From Rhodopseudomonas palustris JSC-3b (lineage in GTDB: Bacteria > Pseudomonadota > Alphaproteobacteria > Rhizobiales > Xanthobacteraceae), in assembly GCA_000504425.1 (NCBI GenBank), contig KI632513.1, forward strand, positions 2,816,150 through 2,880,149: a stretch of 64,000 bases of DNA. Reading direction: 5' to 3'. Positions 1 through 9,542 of this stretch are shown piece by piece (position 1 is the stretch's first letter; each line of letters starts with the position of its first letter). Position numbers and translations under genes: made by a program. The notes below the pieces were generated by a model. The model had not been told where the DNA came from. It saw nothing but the letters and a program-made list of their open reading frames with translations, and ran no database searches.

Positions 1-251
1 ACGGTCTCGGACAGGTCGCCGACATAGTCGTAAGACAGCGCGAACAGCACCGGGTCGGCGCGCTGCGCGATCAGATCGCGGATCAGCGCCGGCTTGGCGT
101 GCTTGAACGACAGCGCGCCGGTCAGCGCCGCCAGCGCGTAGCCGCGTTCGGGATCGTCGGTCGTGCGCAAGTAATCGGTGATCAGCCGCAGCTTGGCGTT
201 GCGGCCGGGCTCATAGCCGAGCCGATCGAGCAGATGGGCAAAGCGGTTCAT
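1..251 (-). CDS. ATP-dependent DNA ligase, N-terminal part (truncated by window edge)
   Basis: The reverse strand reads MNRFAHLLDRLGYEPGRNAK and stays open to the window edge, giving 83 codons. This start (MNRF..LLDRL.YEPGRN.KL, then ERGYALAALTGALSFKHAKP) is typical of the bacterial ATP-dependent DNA ligases that travel with a beta-lactamase-fold exonuclease. The family seals nicks using ATP and is thought to act in DNA repair. The ATG overlaps the TGA of the upstream exonuclease gene by 4 bases (ATGA), so the two are translationally coupled. The catalytic lysine motif lies outside the window, so activity cannot be judged here. Confidence 0.85.
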   Translation of the reverse strand, partial: MNRFAHLLDRLGYEPGRNAKLRLITDYLRTTDDPERGYALAALTGALSFKHAKPALIRDLIAQRADPVLFALSYDYVGDLSET

Positions 252-1291
252 GGCGTCGCGGCCTCGCTGGCCGGCGCCGCGGCGTCGTCATCCTCCTCGC
301 CATAGCCGACCAGTTCGAGCGGCCGCGCCGTAAGGCCCTGCGTCGTGCACCAATGCACCAGCGCGTCTTCCTGGCCGTGCGTCACCCAGATCTCGCCGGC
401 GCCGCTGGCTTTGATGGTCGCGGTCAGGCCGTCCCAATCAGCGTGGTCGGAAATCACCAGCGGCAGTTCGACGCCGCGCTGCCGCGCCCTGGCGCGCACC
501 CGCATCCAGCCCGAGGCAAACGCGGTCAGCGGATCGGGGAAGCGCCGGGTCCACAGATCGCTGGTCGCCGAGGGCGGCGCCAGCGTGATCTGGCCGGCGA
601 GTTCGGCCTTGCTGGCGTCTTTCACGGCGCGCAATTCGCCAAGCGCGATGCCGCGCGATTGATAGTAGCGGGTCAGCGGCTCGATCGCGCCGTGCAGATA
701 GATCGGCGCGTCATAGCCGGCGGCGCGCAGCAGCGCGATCACCCGCTGCGCCTTGCCGAGCGCGTAGGCGCCGACCAGATGGGCGCGCTCCGGAAACAGC
801 TTCACCGAGGCCAGCAATTTGGCGACCTCGGCGGCGGCATCGCCATGGCGGAACACCGGCAGCCCGAACGTCGCTTCGGTGATGAACACGTCGCAGCGGA
901 TCGGCTCGAACGGCGTGCAGGTCGGATCAAGCGCATCCTTGTAGTCGCCGGACGCCACGATCCGCAGCCCGCCATAGCTAACTGCAACCTGCGCCGAGCC
1001 CAGCACATGGCCGGCCGGGTGCAGGCTGACGCCGACCTCGCCGAGCCGCAGCGTTTCGCCATAGCGCAGCGCCTGGGTCTGGCCGGCGAAATTGGGGCCA
1101 TAGCGCAGCCGCATCAGATCGAGCGTTTCGGCGGAGGCCAGCACCGCGCCGTGGCCGGACCTGGCGTGATCGGAATGGGCGTGGGTGATCACCGCGCGCT
1201 CGACCGGCCGCACCGGGTCGATATGGAAACCGCCGAGCGGGCAACACAGCCCGGCGGGGGTCGGCATCAGGATATCTTGCGGGCGAGCCAT
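248..1291 (-). CDS. Ligase-associated DNA exonuclease (metallo-beta-lactamase fold)
   Basis: A 347-residue protein of the family called ligase-associated exonuclease (beta-lactamase/beta-CASP fold). The metal-binding motif HAHSDH sits at residues 37-42, and GHVLGSA and VISDHADWDG further on fit the other metal-ligand regions. The frame extends upstream to 1453, but the family signature begins at MARPQDILMPTPAG, so I place the start at 1291. It overlaps the ligase start by 4 bases. The usual family cluster also has a DEXH helicase and a phosphoesterase upstream; here a methyltransferase runs divergently instead, so those partners are absent or elsewhere. The acidic Ala-rich C-terminal tail looks lineage-specific. 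Confidence 0.85.
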   Translation of the reverse strand: MARPQDILMPTPAGLCCPLGGFHIDPVRPVERAVITHAHSDHARSGHGAVLASAETLDLMRLRYGPNFAGQTQALRYGETLRLGEVGVSLHPAGHVLGSAQVAVSYGGLRIVASGDYKDALDPTCTPFEPIRCDVFITEATFGLPVFRHGDAAAEVAKLLASVKLFPERAHLVGAYALGKAQRVIALLRAAGYDAPIYLHGAIEPLTRYYQSRGIALGELRAVKDASKAELAGQITLAPPSATSDLWTRRFPDPLTAFASGWMRVRARARQRGVELPLVISDHADWDGLTATIKASGAGEIWVTHGQEDALVHWCTTQGLTARPLELVGYGEEDDDAAAPASEAATP

Positions 1292-1363
1292 GATCGCTAT
1301 ATAGGCCGCCGCCGCGCCTCCAGGAGTCTTTATCCAGCCAAACCGCCAACGGATCAGTTCGCG

Positions 1364-2296
1364 ATGTCGACCCGCGTGTTCATGTCTTCCGGGGACACGA
1401 TCGCCGATCGGCGATTCGACTTTGCGCGCGACCTGCGGCTGCGCGGCGATCATGACGCCGCCGAGGAATTATTGCTTCAGGCGGTCGAGCTGGTGCCTTC
1501 CTTCACCAGCGCCTGGTTCGCGCTCGGCGAGCTGCGCGAGCAGCGCGGCGATCTCGATGGTGCGATCGCGGCGTTTCAGGAAGCGGCCGATAGCGATCCG
1601 GCCGATTGCCATGGCGCCAGCCTGCGGCTGATCCGGCTGCGCAGCGCCGCGCCGGCGCCGATGCCGGTTGGCTATCTGCGCACGCTTTACGATCAGTATG
1701 CGCCGCGGTTCGAAGCCTCGCTGGTCGGCAATCTCGGCTATCGCGGACCGGCGCTGCTGTTCAAGGCAGTGCTGGCGGCGCGCGTCGCGGCCGGCCAGCC
1801 GGCGCTGTTCCGCCGCGTGATCGATCTGGGCTGCGGCACCGGGCTCGCCGGCCGCGCCTTCGCAGCCCAGGCCGACGACATGATCGGCATCGATCTGTCA
1901 CCGCGCATGGCCGAGCTGGCGCGCGCCACCGGGGTCTATCGCGAGGTGCTGGTCGCGGATGTGGTGGCGGGCTTGCGGCAGCAGGCGCCCGAGCAGTTCG
2001 ATCTCGCGATCGCCGCCGATGTCGCGATCTATCTGCACGATCTGCTGCCACCGATCCTGGAAGCGGCGCGGGTGCTGACCGCTGGCGGACTGCTGGCGTT
2101 CACGGTCGAGACCCATGCCGGCGAAGGCGTGGTGCTCGGTCAGGGGCTGCGCTACGCCCATGGCGCTGGCTATGTGCGCGCCTGCTTGCAACACAGCGGA
2201 CTGCGCGAGCTGGTGCTCGACCACGCCTCAGCGCGCAACGAGGGCGGCCAGCCGGTGCCGGGGCTGGTGGTGGTGGCGGAAAAGCCCAAGCCCTAA
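1364..2296 (+). CDS. TPR-containing class I SAM-dependent methyltransferase
   Basis: 310 residues. The first ~90 residues form a tetratricopeptide-like segment (DAAEELLLQAVELVPSF, then GDLDGAIAAFQEAADSDP). A Rossmann methyltransferase domain follows, with the SAM-binding motif VIDLGCGTGLAG at about residue 151 and the acidic motif GIDLSPRMAELA. The open frame runs far upstream through the exonuclease antisense region, so I use the ATG at 1364 (another lies at 1382). The acceptor is unknown; family relatives are generic type-11/12 methyltransferases. It is divergent from the exonuclease gene, and its stop overlaps the stop of the convergent TIGR02186 gene by 4 bases. Confidence 0.8.
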   Translation: MSTRVFMSSGDTIADRRFDFARDLRLRGDHDAAEELLLQAVELVPSFTSAWFALGELREQRGDLDGAIAAFQEAADSDPADCHGASLRLIRLRSAAPAPMPVGYLRTLYDQYAPRFEASLVGNLGYRGPALLFKAVLAARVAAGQPALFRRVIDLGCGTGLAGRAFAAQADDMIGIDLSPRMAELARATGVYREVLVADVVAGLRQQAPEQFDLAIAADVAIYLHDLLPPILEAARVLTAGGLLAFTVETHAGEGVVLGQGLRYAHGAGYVRACLQHSGLRELVLDHASARNEGGQPVPGLVVVAEKPKP

Positions 2297-3084
2297 TCCT
2301 TGCGGAACACCACCGAGGCGATCCAGCCGGTCATCAGCGCCATCAACGCGGTCACCAGGCCGTAAGCCAGGCCATTGTTGCGCGCGGCGCTGGCAACGAA
2401 CTGCTCGAAGCCGACCTTGACGATTTCGAAGCCGGTGGTGGTCTTGGTCAGCAGCGCGCCATCGGCAAAACACTGGATCTCGACCTCATAGGCGCCGATC
2501 GGCACCTCGGCCGGCAGCGGAATTCCGGTGCGGAACAAGGTCGGGGTCAGGAACGTCACCGCTGCTGTGTCCTGCCGATACAGGCCCTGGCCCTCGCGCA
2601 GCCGCACAAAGGCCGAGCGGAACGCATCGTCCGGTACCACATCGCCATAGTCGGCACCGACCCGCTGGGTCAGCAGGATGTTGTTCATGCCAAGCTGCTG
2701 GCGGCGCTGGGTATCGGCCGAGGCGATCGCTTCCAGCGGCCGATTGGCGAATACCGCGAGATAGCCCGGCACATTGATGAACTGCCGCGAGTCGGTGTTG
2801 ACCCAGATGCCGAGCTTGCGCTCCTTGCGCCGCGTCACCATGTCGGCGCGCGGCCCGCGCACCGTCACCACCAAATCATAGCCCGGTCGCAGCGCCGCGC
2901 CGGCTTCCCGCTCGATCGAGCCGAACAGCACCAGCTCGCCGCCGGAATAATTGGTGGTCACCGTGATGCGATTATTGGAGATCGACACGATCAGCTGCTC
3001 GGCGCGCGCCGCACCGGCCAGCACCGCCACCAGCAGCAGCGCCGACAGCGAGCTCAGCAGGCGCAGGGCGGCGTGGCGTGTCAT
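2293..3084 (-). CDS. TIGR02186 family membrane-anchored protein
   Basis: 263 residues with an N-terminal signal segment (LLSSLSALLLVAVLAGAARA) and one C-terminal transmembrane helix (LVTALMALMTGWIASVVF) ending in a short basic tail. The layout is a periplasmic domain tethered to the inner membrane. This matches the alphaproteobacterial TIGR02186 family, which is regularly encoded next to a TauE/SafE permease, as here: its ATG overlaps the permease stop by 4 bases. It is probably a partner of the transporter, but no biochemical role is established. No catalytic motif is visible. Confidence 0.75.
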   Translation of the reverse strand: MTRHAALRLLSSLSALLLVAVLAGAARAEQLIVSISNNRITVTTNYSGGELVLFGSIEREAGAALRPGYDLVVTVRGPRADMVTRRKERKLGIWVNTDSRQFINVPGYLAVFANRPLEAIASADTQRRQQLGMNNILLTQRVGADYGDVVPDDAFRSAFVRLREGQGLYRQDTAAVTFLTPTLFRTGIPLPAEVPIGAYEVEIQCFADGALLTKTTTGFEIVKVGFEQFVASAARNNGLAYGLVTALMALMTGWIASVVFRKD

Positions 3085-4007
3085 CCGCTCACTCCGGTCT
3101 CGCGGATGGTGAACAGCTCGTCCGGACGGATGCCGAGTTCAATGCCAAAGCGCACGCCGACCGCCAGGATCAACAGTCCGAGCAACAGCCGTAGCTGCTC
3201 GCTGCGGATGCGCTGCCCTGCCCTGGCGCCAAATTGCGCGCCGGTGACGCCGCCGATCATCAGAATCAAAGCCAGCACCGCATCGACCAGATGGTTGGTG
3301 ACGGCGTGCAGCACGGTGGCGATCAGCATGGTGAACAGCGTCAACACCATCGAGGTGCCGATCACCGTCGAGGTCGGCACCCGCAGCAGATAGATCAGGA
3401 TCGGCACCAGGATGAAACCGCCGCCGACCCCCATCACCGCGCCGATGAACCCGATCAAGAGTCCGATCGCCACCACCGGGATCACCGACAGATAGATCTT
3501 GGAGCGCTTGAACCGGATCTTGAACGGCATCGCGTGGATCCAATTGCGGCTGCCGGTGCGCTTCACCATCGGCGGCTGGCCGCGATTGGCGCGCATGATG
3601 GCGCGCATCCCTTCCCACACCATCAGGCCACCGACCGTGGTCAGCAGCGCCACATAGGACAGCGCGATCATCAGATCGAGCTGGCCGATCGAGCGCATCA
3701 GCGTGAAAAACCACACCCCCAGCAAGGTGCCGAGCACGCCGCCGCATAACAAAATCAGCGCCAAGAGCGGATCGAGCGCCCTGCGCCGCCAGTAGGACAG
3801 CGCGCCGGAAAACGACGAGGCCGCCATGTGGCTGGTGACCGAGGCCACCGCGACGGCCGGGGAAATGCCGGTGAAGATCAAGAGCGGCGTCATCAGGAAG
3901 CCGCCGCCGATGCCGAACATGCCGGAAATGAACCCAACCGCGGCACCCATCATCAGAATGAGCAGCACGTTGACCGGAAGGTCCGCGATCGGGAGATAAA
4001 GCTGCAC
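3081..4007 (-). CDS. TauE/SafE family sulfite/anion permease
   Basis: 308 residues, almost entirely hydrophobic, with two internally similar halves. Each carries the family glycine-rich signature: FISGMFGIGGGFLMTPLLI near the N terminus and FIGAVMGVGGGFILVPILI near the middle. TauE/SafE proteins are inner-membrane permeases linked to export of sulfite, sulfoacetate or related organosulfur anions. The actual substrate cannot be read from the sequence. It is the first gene of a two-gene unit with the downstream TIGR02186 protein. A second, unrelated-context member of the family lies at 39974-40756. Confidence 0.8.
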   Translation of the reverse strand: MQLYLPIADLPVNVLLILMMGAAVGFISGMFGIGGGFLMTPLLIFTGISPAVAVASVTSHMAASSFSGALSYWRRRALDPLLALILLCGGVLGTLLGVWFFTLMRSIGQLDLMIALSYVALLTTVGGLMVWEGMRAIMRANRGQPPMVKRTGSRNWIHAMPFKIRFKRSKIYLSVIPVVAIGLLIGFIGAVMGVGGGFILVPILIYLLRVPTSTVIGTSMVLTLFTMLIATVLHAVTNHLVDAVLALILMIGGVTGAQFGARAGQRIRSEQLRLLLGLLILAVGVRFGIELGIRPDELFTIRETGVSG

Positions 4008-4115
4008 GCGTGTTCGCCGTTGGTTTTCGGATGAAACGGATCGCGCCGCCGGCGATCAGCCGCTCGCGGCCAGCCATAACCGAAATCGATGCATGCGCGA
4101 TTAAAGAAAACGCGA

Positions 4116-4142
4116 CCGGCGGCGTTTTTTCAACGCCGCCGG
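4116..4142 (-). terminator. Hairpin terminator downstream of the PodJ-like gene
   Basis: Perfect 11-bp stem (CCGGCGGCGTT / AACGCCGCCGG) with a 5-base loop, 33 bases past the stop of the PodJ-like gene on the minus strand. A broken T-rich tail (GTTTTCTTT) follows in that direction. It also sits upstream of the TauE permease gene and so insulates the two. Confidence 0.6.
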
Positions 4143-4175
4143 ATCACGAACGCATCGGTTGGTGAATGAACGCGC

Positions 4176-7100
4176 TTAATGCGCCGCCCGCTTGCCGATC
4201 GTCTTGGCGGAGGCGGCCGGGGCACCATCCCAGCCATTGGGCGGCGCCACCGCGTTGACGGCATCGGCCGGCTGCGGCTCGGCCACAAAGGTCTGGATCG
4301 CCAGTTTCGCGGCCGCCAGCGACTGCGGATCGAGCCGCTTTGCAACATCGTCACGCTTGCGGCCGGAATCGACGTCGCCCTGCGCGGCGGCCAGGCTGAA
4401 CCATTTGTACGACTCGGCCAGGTTCTGCTCGACGCCGATGCCGCGCGCATACAGGATGCCGAGGTTGAACTGGCTGTCGGCAATGCCGCGTTCGGCCGCC
4501 TTGCGGAACCAGTGCGCCGCGACCTTGTAATTGGGCCCGCGCGAGCCACCATCGGCTTCCAGCACCGCGAGATTGTGCATGGCCTTGGCATTGCCGCGCT
4601 CGGCAGCGATCGAGTAGTAGCGCCGTGCCGCTTCCAGATCCTTCTTCACGGCCAGACCCTTTTCGTACAGGGTTCCGATCCGGAAGATCGCCGGCACCAC
4701 TTCGGCTTGCGCCGCGCGCTGATACCATTTGGCGGCTTCGTCGTAATTCACCGGCACGCCGCGCCCTTCGGCATAGCGCACGCCGACCTCATAGGCGGCG
4801 TTGGGATCACCCTTGAGTGCGGCATTGCGCAATTGCGGACCGCCGATTTCGACCGGCAGTTTTTCGCCTGCCGGAATCGACACCAGCTTGACCGGCGTGC
4901 GCGGCGGCTCCACGGGGGCGACGCGCGGCGCGGCCGAGATCGAGCCGGTGATATCGGGCGCCGGCGGCGGCGCCGGTTCCGCGGGCTCGCTCGGCGGGCT
5001 GAATGATGATGACTGCCGGTCGATCGGGGTCGGCGAGGTCAGCGACGGCTGCGCCGGCGCGACTGGCGCGACTGGCGCGACCGGCGCGACCGGCGCTGCA
5101 GACGCCGCGGGTGCGGCTTCCTCAACCGGCGCCGGCAATGGCTGCGTGGTGCTTTCCGCGACCGGCTGCGTCTTGGTGCTGCTGTCACTATCAAGCAGGG
5201 TGACCGCCATCCGGAAGGTGCCGAGCACGATCACCACCACCGAGGCGCCGACCAGCAACGAGCGGATCTTGGCGCCGAGCGTGGTGCTCTGCGCCTTGGG
5301 CGCCGGTTCGATCGGAATCTGCTTCTTGACGGAGCCGCCCTTGTCCTGCGCGGCGGCGGCAGCAGCCTGCGCGGCACGGCGCGCAGCCGCGATGAAGCTC
5401 GACGAACTGGTCTGCTCGTTGCTCGGCTCAGGCTTGGGCGCGGCGATATCGCTGATCGCGCTTTCGGAAGCGGCGATCCGCTCCGACGGCGAGGTGCGCG
5501 CCGACGGCCGGGTGCCCGGCTCCAGCGGAAAATCAGGCGCCAGCTCGGATTTTGCGGCCGCGCGCCGGGCAGCAGCCGGCTCATCAACCGGCACGGCGGC
5601 CGGCTGCACGTCGAGAATTTCCTTGATGCTGCGCGCGGGCTGCAGCTCGGGCTCGGTGGCCGGCTGCGCCGGGAACTGGCGCGGCGCGGCGTCGAACACC
5701 GCCTGGGCCGGCTCCTCCAGCCGCGGCGTGATCGCCTGCGGCGGCGCGGGCACGGCGCTCACTGGTTCGGTGCGTGCGGCGGCGGGCTGCGGCTCGGCCG
5801 CGGGCGCGGCCGCAGGCGCAGTACGCATGGTGCGCAGATCGCCCTCGATGGTCGCGAGCCGATCGACGACATGGCCAAGGGTGTTGTGCACCGCTTCCAG
5901 CGAGTCCTGGGTGTGGCGGTCCAGTTCCGACTGGCTCATGCGCAGATCGGAGATGTCGCGCTTGATCGCCTCGACCGCGCCGGCATCACTGGCGGCATCC
6001 TGCGGCTTGGAGATCGCCGCAAAACTGTCCTGCTGGCGTTCGAGATGGCGCAGAATGTCCTGCAGCCCCTCTTCGATCCGGTTCATGCCGCCATTGGCGC
6101 CGCGGCTCTCCGAGGCGGCTTCCAGCCGCTCCAGCAGATAGCTGACGCGCTGTTCGAGATGGGCGAAGGTCGCCGCGCTGTCATTGCCAACCGGCAGATT
6201 GTCGAGCCGCTCCGACAGCGCCTGCAAGGCGCCCTCGAGCTGCGCCGAGGGTTCGGACTGCGGCGCGCGTTCGCGGTTTTCGAGCGTCAGCGTCAACGCC
6301 GCGATGCGCTGTTCCAGCGCGGCGAACGAGACGCTGTGATCGGTGCTGGCGATCTGATCGATCTTCGAGGCCAGCGCCTGTACATCGTCGCTGAGCCGGG
6401 TCAGCGCTTCGGTGGAGGCAACATTGGCAACGATGGCGCGCAGCGCCGCGATCGCGGTTTCGAGCTGCTGCAAAGTGCCCGGATCGTCGCTGCTGCGCAC
6501 GATCATATCGATCTTGCCGCCGAGATTGCGGATCGCCTCATCGAAGCCGGTCAGTTGTTCCGCGGGCGTCAGCGTGCGCAGCACTTCGCGGATTTCGGTC
6601 AGCGCGCGTTCGACACTGGCCAGCGCCTGGGCATCGATACCGCACTGCCGGCTGTCATCAATGCGCTGCGCCAGCGAGCGCACTTCGCTTTCCAGCTTGT
6701 CGATGGCGTGGCGCGGCATCGCCTCGGTAATCGCCTGCCGGATTTCGGCCAGCTCCGTGCGGAACCCGGCGATCGACTGCTCGACATGGTCGGGCCGCTG
6801 CAGCGCGTCGATCTGATCGGTGATGCGGCGCAGCTGCTGTTCGAGATTGGCAAGACCGGCCTGCGGCACTTCCGCCATTGGCTCCGACGGCGGCACGGGC
6901 GGCGCAACGCGCGGCGCGGCCGGCTTCATGCGCGGCAGCCCGGCATCGAGTTCGCTTTGCCGGGCCGCGATTTCGGCGATCGCATAATCGAGCGAGCCGG
7001 GGCTGATCGGCGGTGAGCTGCTGTAAACCTGCGCGGCGGCGCGTTCGACGCGCTCGATCGCCGGCGGCGGCGGTGCGGCCCGTCCCGGTTCGTTGATCTT

Positions 7101-7424
7101 GGCGAGCCGGGCATCGAGCCGCGAGATCGCGTCATTGAGCTGCCGCGCCACCGCGGGCTCGCTACGCGTGGTAGCCGGCCGCGACATCAGTTCGATCTGC
7201 CGGGCGATTTCGTCGAGGCGCTGATGAATGTCCGCGACTTCGCGGGCATCGTTTTCAGGAAGCGGCGGTGTGGCCGGCTGCGGACGGGCAAAGGGCGGGG
7301 TGTCACCAACCTGGGCACTGATCCATTCGCCAAGGGTCATCCCGGCGCGCCGGGCAGCCGCTTCGGCGCGTTCACGCACGGATGGTTCGATCCCCTCGAC
7401 GCTCCACGATACGCGCGAATTCAT
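4176..7424 (-). CDS. PodJ-like polar localisation protein: coiled coil, one TM helix, periplasmic Sel1 repeats
   Basis: 1082 residues. The N terminus (SVEGIEPSVRERAEAAARRAGMTLGEW) matches the start of rhizobial/caulobacter PodJ-type proteins. Residues ~50-520 are rich in heptad-like Leu/Ile/Ala/Glu/Gln stretches, a long cytoplasmic coiled coil. A Pro/Ala-rich linker follows, then one transmembrane helix at ~715-740 (LLVGASVVVIVLGTF) and another Pro/Ala linker containing a VAP tandem repeat. At least four Sel1/TPR units run from ~870 to 1040 (AAYEVGVRYAEGRGV, AIFRIGTLYEKGLAV, and so on). PodJ organises the cell pole in Caulobacter and relatives. Unlike Caulobacter PodJ, I see no C-terminal peptidoglycan-binding domain; the protein ends soon after the Sel1 repeats. 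No operon partners. Confidence 0.75.
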   Translation of the reverse strand: MNSRVSWSVEGIEPSVRERAEAAARRAGMTLGEWISAQVGDTPPFARPQPATPPLPENDAREVADIHQRLDEIARQIELMSRPATTRSEPAVARQLNDAISRLDARLAKINEPGRAAPPPPAIERVERAAAQVYSSSPPISPGSLDYAIAEIAARQSELDAGLPRMKPAAPRVAPPVPPSEPMAEVPQAGLANLEQQLRRITDQIDALQRPDHVEQSIAGFRTELAEIRQAITEAMPRHAIDKLESEVRSLAQRIDDSRQCGIDAQALASVERALTEIREVLRTLTPAEQLTGFDEAIRNLGGKIDMIVRSSDDPGTLQQLETAIAALRAIVANVASTEALTRLSDDVQALASKIDQIASTDHSVSFAALEQRIAALTLTLENRERAPQSEPSAQLEGALQALSERLDNLPVGNDSAATFAHLEQRVSYLLERLEAASESRGANGGMNRIEEGLQDILRHLERQQDSFAAISKPQDAASDAGAVEAIKRDISDLRMSQSELDRHTQDSLEAVHNTLGHVVDRLATIEGDLRTMRTAPAAAPAAEPQPAAARTEPVSAVPAPPQAITPRLEEPAQAVFDAAPRQFPAQPATEPELQPARSIKEILDVQPAAVPVDEPAAARRAAAKSELAPDFPLEPGTRPSARTSPSERIAASESAISDIAAPKPEPSNEQTSSSSFIAAARRAAQAAAAAAQDKGGSVKKQIPIEPAPKAQSTTLGAKIRSLLVGASVVVIVLGTFRMAVTLLDSDSSTKTQPVAESTTQPLPAPVEEAAPAASAAPVAPVAPVAPVAPAQPSLTSPTPIDRQSSSFSPPSEPAEPAPPPAPDITGSISAAPRVAPVEPPRTPVKLVSIPAGEKLPVEIGGPQLRNAALKGDPNAAYEVGVRYAEGRGVPVNYDEAAKWYQRAAQAEVVPAIFRIGTLYEKGLAVKKDLEAARRYYSIAAERGNAKAMHNLAVLEADGGSRGPNYKVAAHWFRKAAERGIADSQFNLGILYARGIGVEQNLAESYKWFSLAAAQGDVDSGRKRDDVAKRLDPQSLAAAKLAIQTFVAEPQPADAVNAVAPPNGWDGAPAASAKTIGKRAAH
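5056..5097. repeat. 9-bp tandem repeat encoding Val-Ala-Pro
   Basis: Four and two-thirds copies of GGCGCGAC(T/C) within the PodJ-like gene, coding for a VAP array in the periplasmic linker between the membrane helix and the Sel1 domain. Copies are nearly identical, which suggests recent slippage and variable copy number. Confidence 0.8.
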
Positions 7425-7741
7425 GTGCTAAGTCCGGTTCCGGCTGACGCTTACGCCTGCAGCCGCTCCGCGCGTCCCAAGTGAATAGACAACCGAATTC
7501 GCCGCGGGGCGTCTGCCTCTGAATTCGACTTTTTCGTGTTAGAGTAAATAACGGGTTAAGGACTGCCCCGATCAGGGACGAAAGTTCGGAAGCGGGAAAT
7601 AATTACCGTCGCGCTGGGCGCCCCGACGGTAAGATCAATACTGGCGAGCTTTTACCGCATAGCAGCCCCGCAATTTTGATTGCTGCGCCGCAGAAATTTT
7701 CATAAAGGGGTCCAACCAAAGGCCCCACCCGAGAGGACCAA
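7425..7741. other. Divergent intergenic region between the PodJ-like gene and the beta-oxidation operon
   Basis: 317 bases without a gene. It must hold both promoters. The part from about 7540 is A/T-richer (GTTAGAGTAAATAAC). The one clear structure is the hairpin at 7604-7631. The fadE-like gene has a good ribosome-binding site (GAGAGGA) just before its ATG at 7742. I cannot identify a convincing sigma70 pair. Confidence 0.6.
7604..7631. promoter_or_regulatory. Inverted repeat in the leader of the beta-oxidation operon
   Basis: TACCGTC and GACGGTA form a perfect 7-bp inverted repeat around a GC-rich centre that can add a few more pairs. It lies ~110 bases before the acyl-CoA dehydrogenase ATG. 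It could be an operator for a fatty-acid regulator or an mRNA hairpin; nothing in the sequence decides between them. Confidence 0.4.
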
Positions 7742-9532
7742 ATGCCAAGCTACAAAGCTCCGTTGGACGACGTTAGTTTTCTGCTGAACGATGTGTTTCA
7801 GTTCGATCGCTACAACAACCTACCGGGCTTTAGCGACGCCTCTCCAGACCTCCGGGAAGCCATCCTTTCGGAAGCGGCCAAGCTCAGCGAAGAAGTGCTG
7901 CAGCCGCTGAACCGCGTCGGTGACAAGCAGGGCTGTACGCTGCATGCCGACGGCCGCGTCACCACCCCGGACGGTTTCAAGGAAGCCTATAAGCAGGTCA
8001 CCGAAGGCGGCTGGCTCGGCCTGTCGGCCCCGGTGGAATATGGCGGCCAGGGGCTGCCGGTGACGCTGACCCAGGCGGTCGCGGAATTCCAATCGTCCGC
8101 CAATATGGCGTTTTCGATGTATCACGGCCTGACCATGGGCGCGACCGCCGCGCTCTTGGTAAGCGGCTCCGAGGAGCAGAAGGCCAAATACGTTCCGAAG
8201 ATGATTGCCGGCGAGTGGACCGGCACCATGAACCTGACCGAGCCGCAATGCGGCACTGATCTTGGCCTGCTGCGCACCAAGGCCGCCAAGCAGGCCGACG
8301 GCAGCTACAAGATCACCGGCACCAAGATCTTCATCTCGGCCGGCGACCACGACCTTGCCGACAACATCATCCATCTGGTGCTGGCGCGCATCGAAGGCGC
8401 CCCGGCCGGCGTCAAGGGCATCTCGCTGTTCCTGGTGCCGAAATTCCTGGTCAATGACGATGGCTCGCTCGGCGCCCATAACGGCGTGAGCTGCGGCGCC
8501 ATCGAGCACAAGATGGGCATTCACGGCAACGCGACCTGCGTTCTCAACTACGACAACGCCACTGGCTGGCTGATCGGCGAAGAGAACAAGGGCATGCAGG
8601 CCATGTTCGTGATGATGAACGAGGCCCGCCTCGGCGTCGGCGTGCAGGGCCTGGCGGCGTCCGAAGTCGCCTATCAGAACGCGGTCACCTATGCCCGCGA
8701 GCGGCTGCAGGGCCGCTCGCTGACCGGCGCCAAGGCCACCGACAAGCCGGCCGACCCGCTGATCGTGCATCCCGACATCCGCCGCACGCTGCTGTCGATC
8801 CGCGCCTTCAACGAAGCCGCCCGCGCGCTGGTGATCTGGACCGCGCTGCAGAGCGACGTTGCCCATCGCTCCGACGACGCCCAGCAGCGCCAGGCGGCCG
8901 ACGACCACATGGGCCTGATGACGCCGATCGTGAAGGGCGTGCTCACCGACCTCGGCTTTGCCAATGCGGTGCAGGCCCAGCAGATTTTCGGCGGCCATGG
9001 CTACATCGCCGACAACGGCATGGAGCAGTTCGTGCGCGATGCCCGCATCGCCATGATCTATGAAGGCGCCAATGGCATTCAGGCGCTCGACCTGGTCGGC
9101 CGCAAGCTGCCGCGCAATGGCGGCCGTGCGGTGATGGCGTTCTTTGCCGAGGTCAATGGCTTCATCAAGGAGCACGGCGAAGACGCGGCGATGAAGCCCT
9201 ACACCGCGCCGCTGGCGGTTTCGCTCGGCCATCTGCAGAAGGCCACCACCTGGCTGATGATGAATGCCATGGCGCAGCCGGACAATGCCGGCGCCGCCGC
9301 CACCGACTACATGCATTTGTTCGGCCTGGTGGCACTCGGCTACATGTGGGCCAAGATGGCCAAGGTGGCGCAGGACAAGATTGCGGCTGGCGAGGCCACG
9401 CCCTATCTGACCAGCAAGCTCGTCACGGGCCGGTTCTTTGCCGAACGGATGCTGCCGGAAACCGCGCTGCGCCTCGCCCGCGTCGAAAGCGGCTGCGGCA
9501 CCGTGATGGAACTGCCGGCCGAAGCGTTTTGA
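7742..9532 (+). CDS. Acyl-CoA dehydrogenase (fadE/DmdC-type, with C-terminal extension)
   Basis: 596 residues, the length of the long acyl-CoA dehydrogenase subgroup with an extra C-terminal domain. FAD/substrate-binding signatures are present: [19 protein letters not shown] and [13 protein letters not shown] in the middle domain, then [35 protein letters not shown]. The Glu of YEGANGIQ corresponds to the usual catalytic base in this subgroup. It would carry out the first, FAD-dependent step of beta-oxidation. It is first in an operon with thiolase and a FadB-type fusion. Relatives include general fatty-acyl and methylthiopropanoyl-CoA dehydrogenases, so chain-length preference is open. Confidence 0.88.
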   Translation: MPSYKAPLDDVSFLLNDVFQFDRYNNLPGFSDASPDLREAILSEAAKLSEEVLQPLNRVGDKQGCTLHADGRVTTPDGFKEAYKQVTEGGWLGLSAPVEYGGQGLPVTLTQAVAEFQSSANMAFSMYHGLTMGATAALLVSGSEEQKAKYVPKMIAGEWTGTMNLTEPQCGTDLGLLRTKAAKQADGSYKITGTKIFISAGDHDLADNIIHLVLARIEGAPAGVKGISLFLVPKFLVNDDGSLGAHNGVSCGAIEHKMGIHGNATCVLNYDNATGWLIGEENKGMQAMFVMMNEARLGVGVQGLAASEVAYQNAVTYARERLQGRSLTGAKATDKPADPLIVHPDIRRTLLSIRAFNEAARALVIWTALQSDVAHRSDDAQQRQAADDHMGLMTPIVKGVLTDLGFANAVQAQQIFGGHGYIADNGMEQFVRDARIAMIYEGANGIQALDLVGRKLPRNGGRAVMAFFAEVNGFIKEHGEDAAMKPYTAPLAVSLGHLQKATTWLMMNAMAQPDNAGAAATDYMHLFGLVALGYMWAKMAKVAQDKIAAGEATPYLTSKLVTGRFFAERMLPETALRLARVESGCGTVMELPAEAF

Positions 9533-9542
9533 GACCCGCCTC

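Noticed and set aside
248-1453. Extended start of the ligase-associated exonuclease
   Set aside because: The extra 54 residues lack family similarity and overlap the start region of the divergent methyltransferase.
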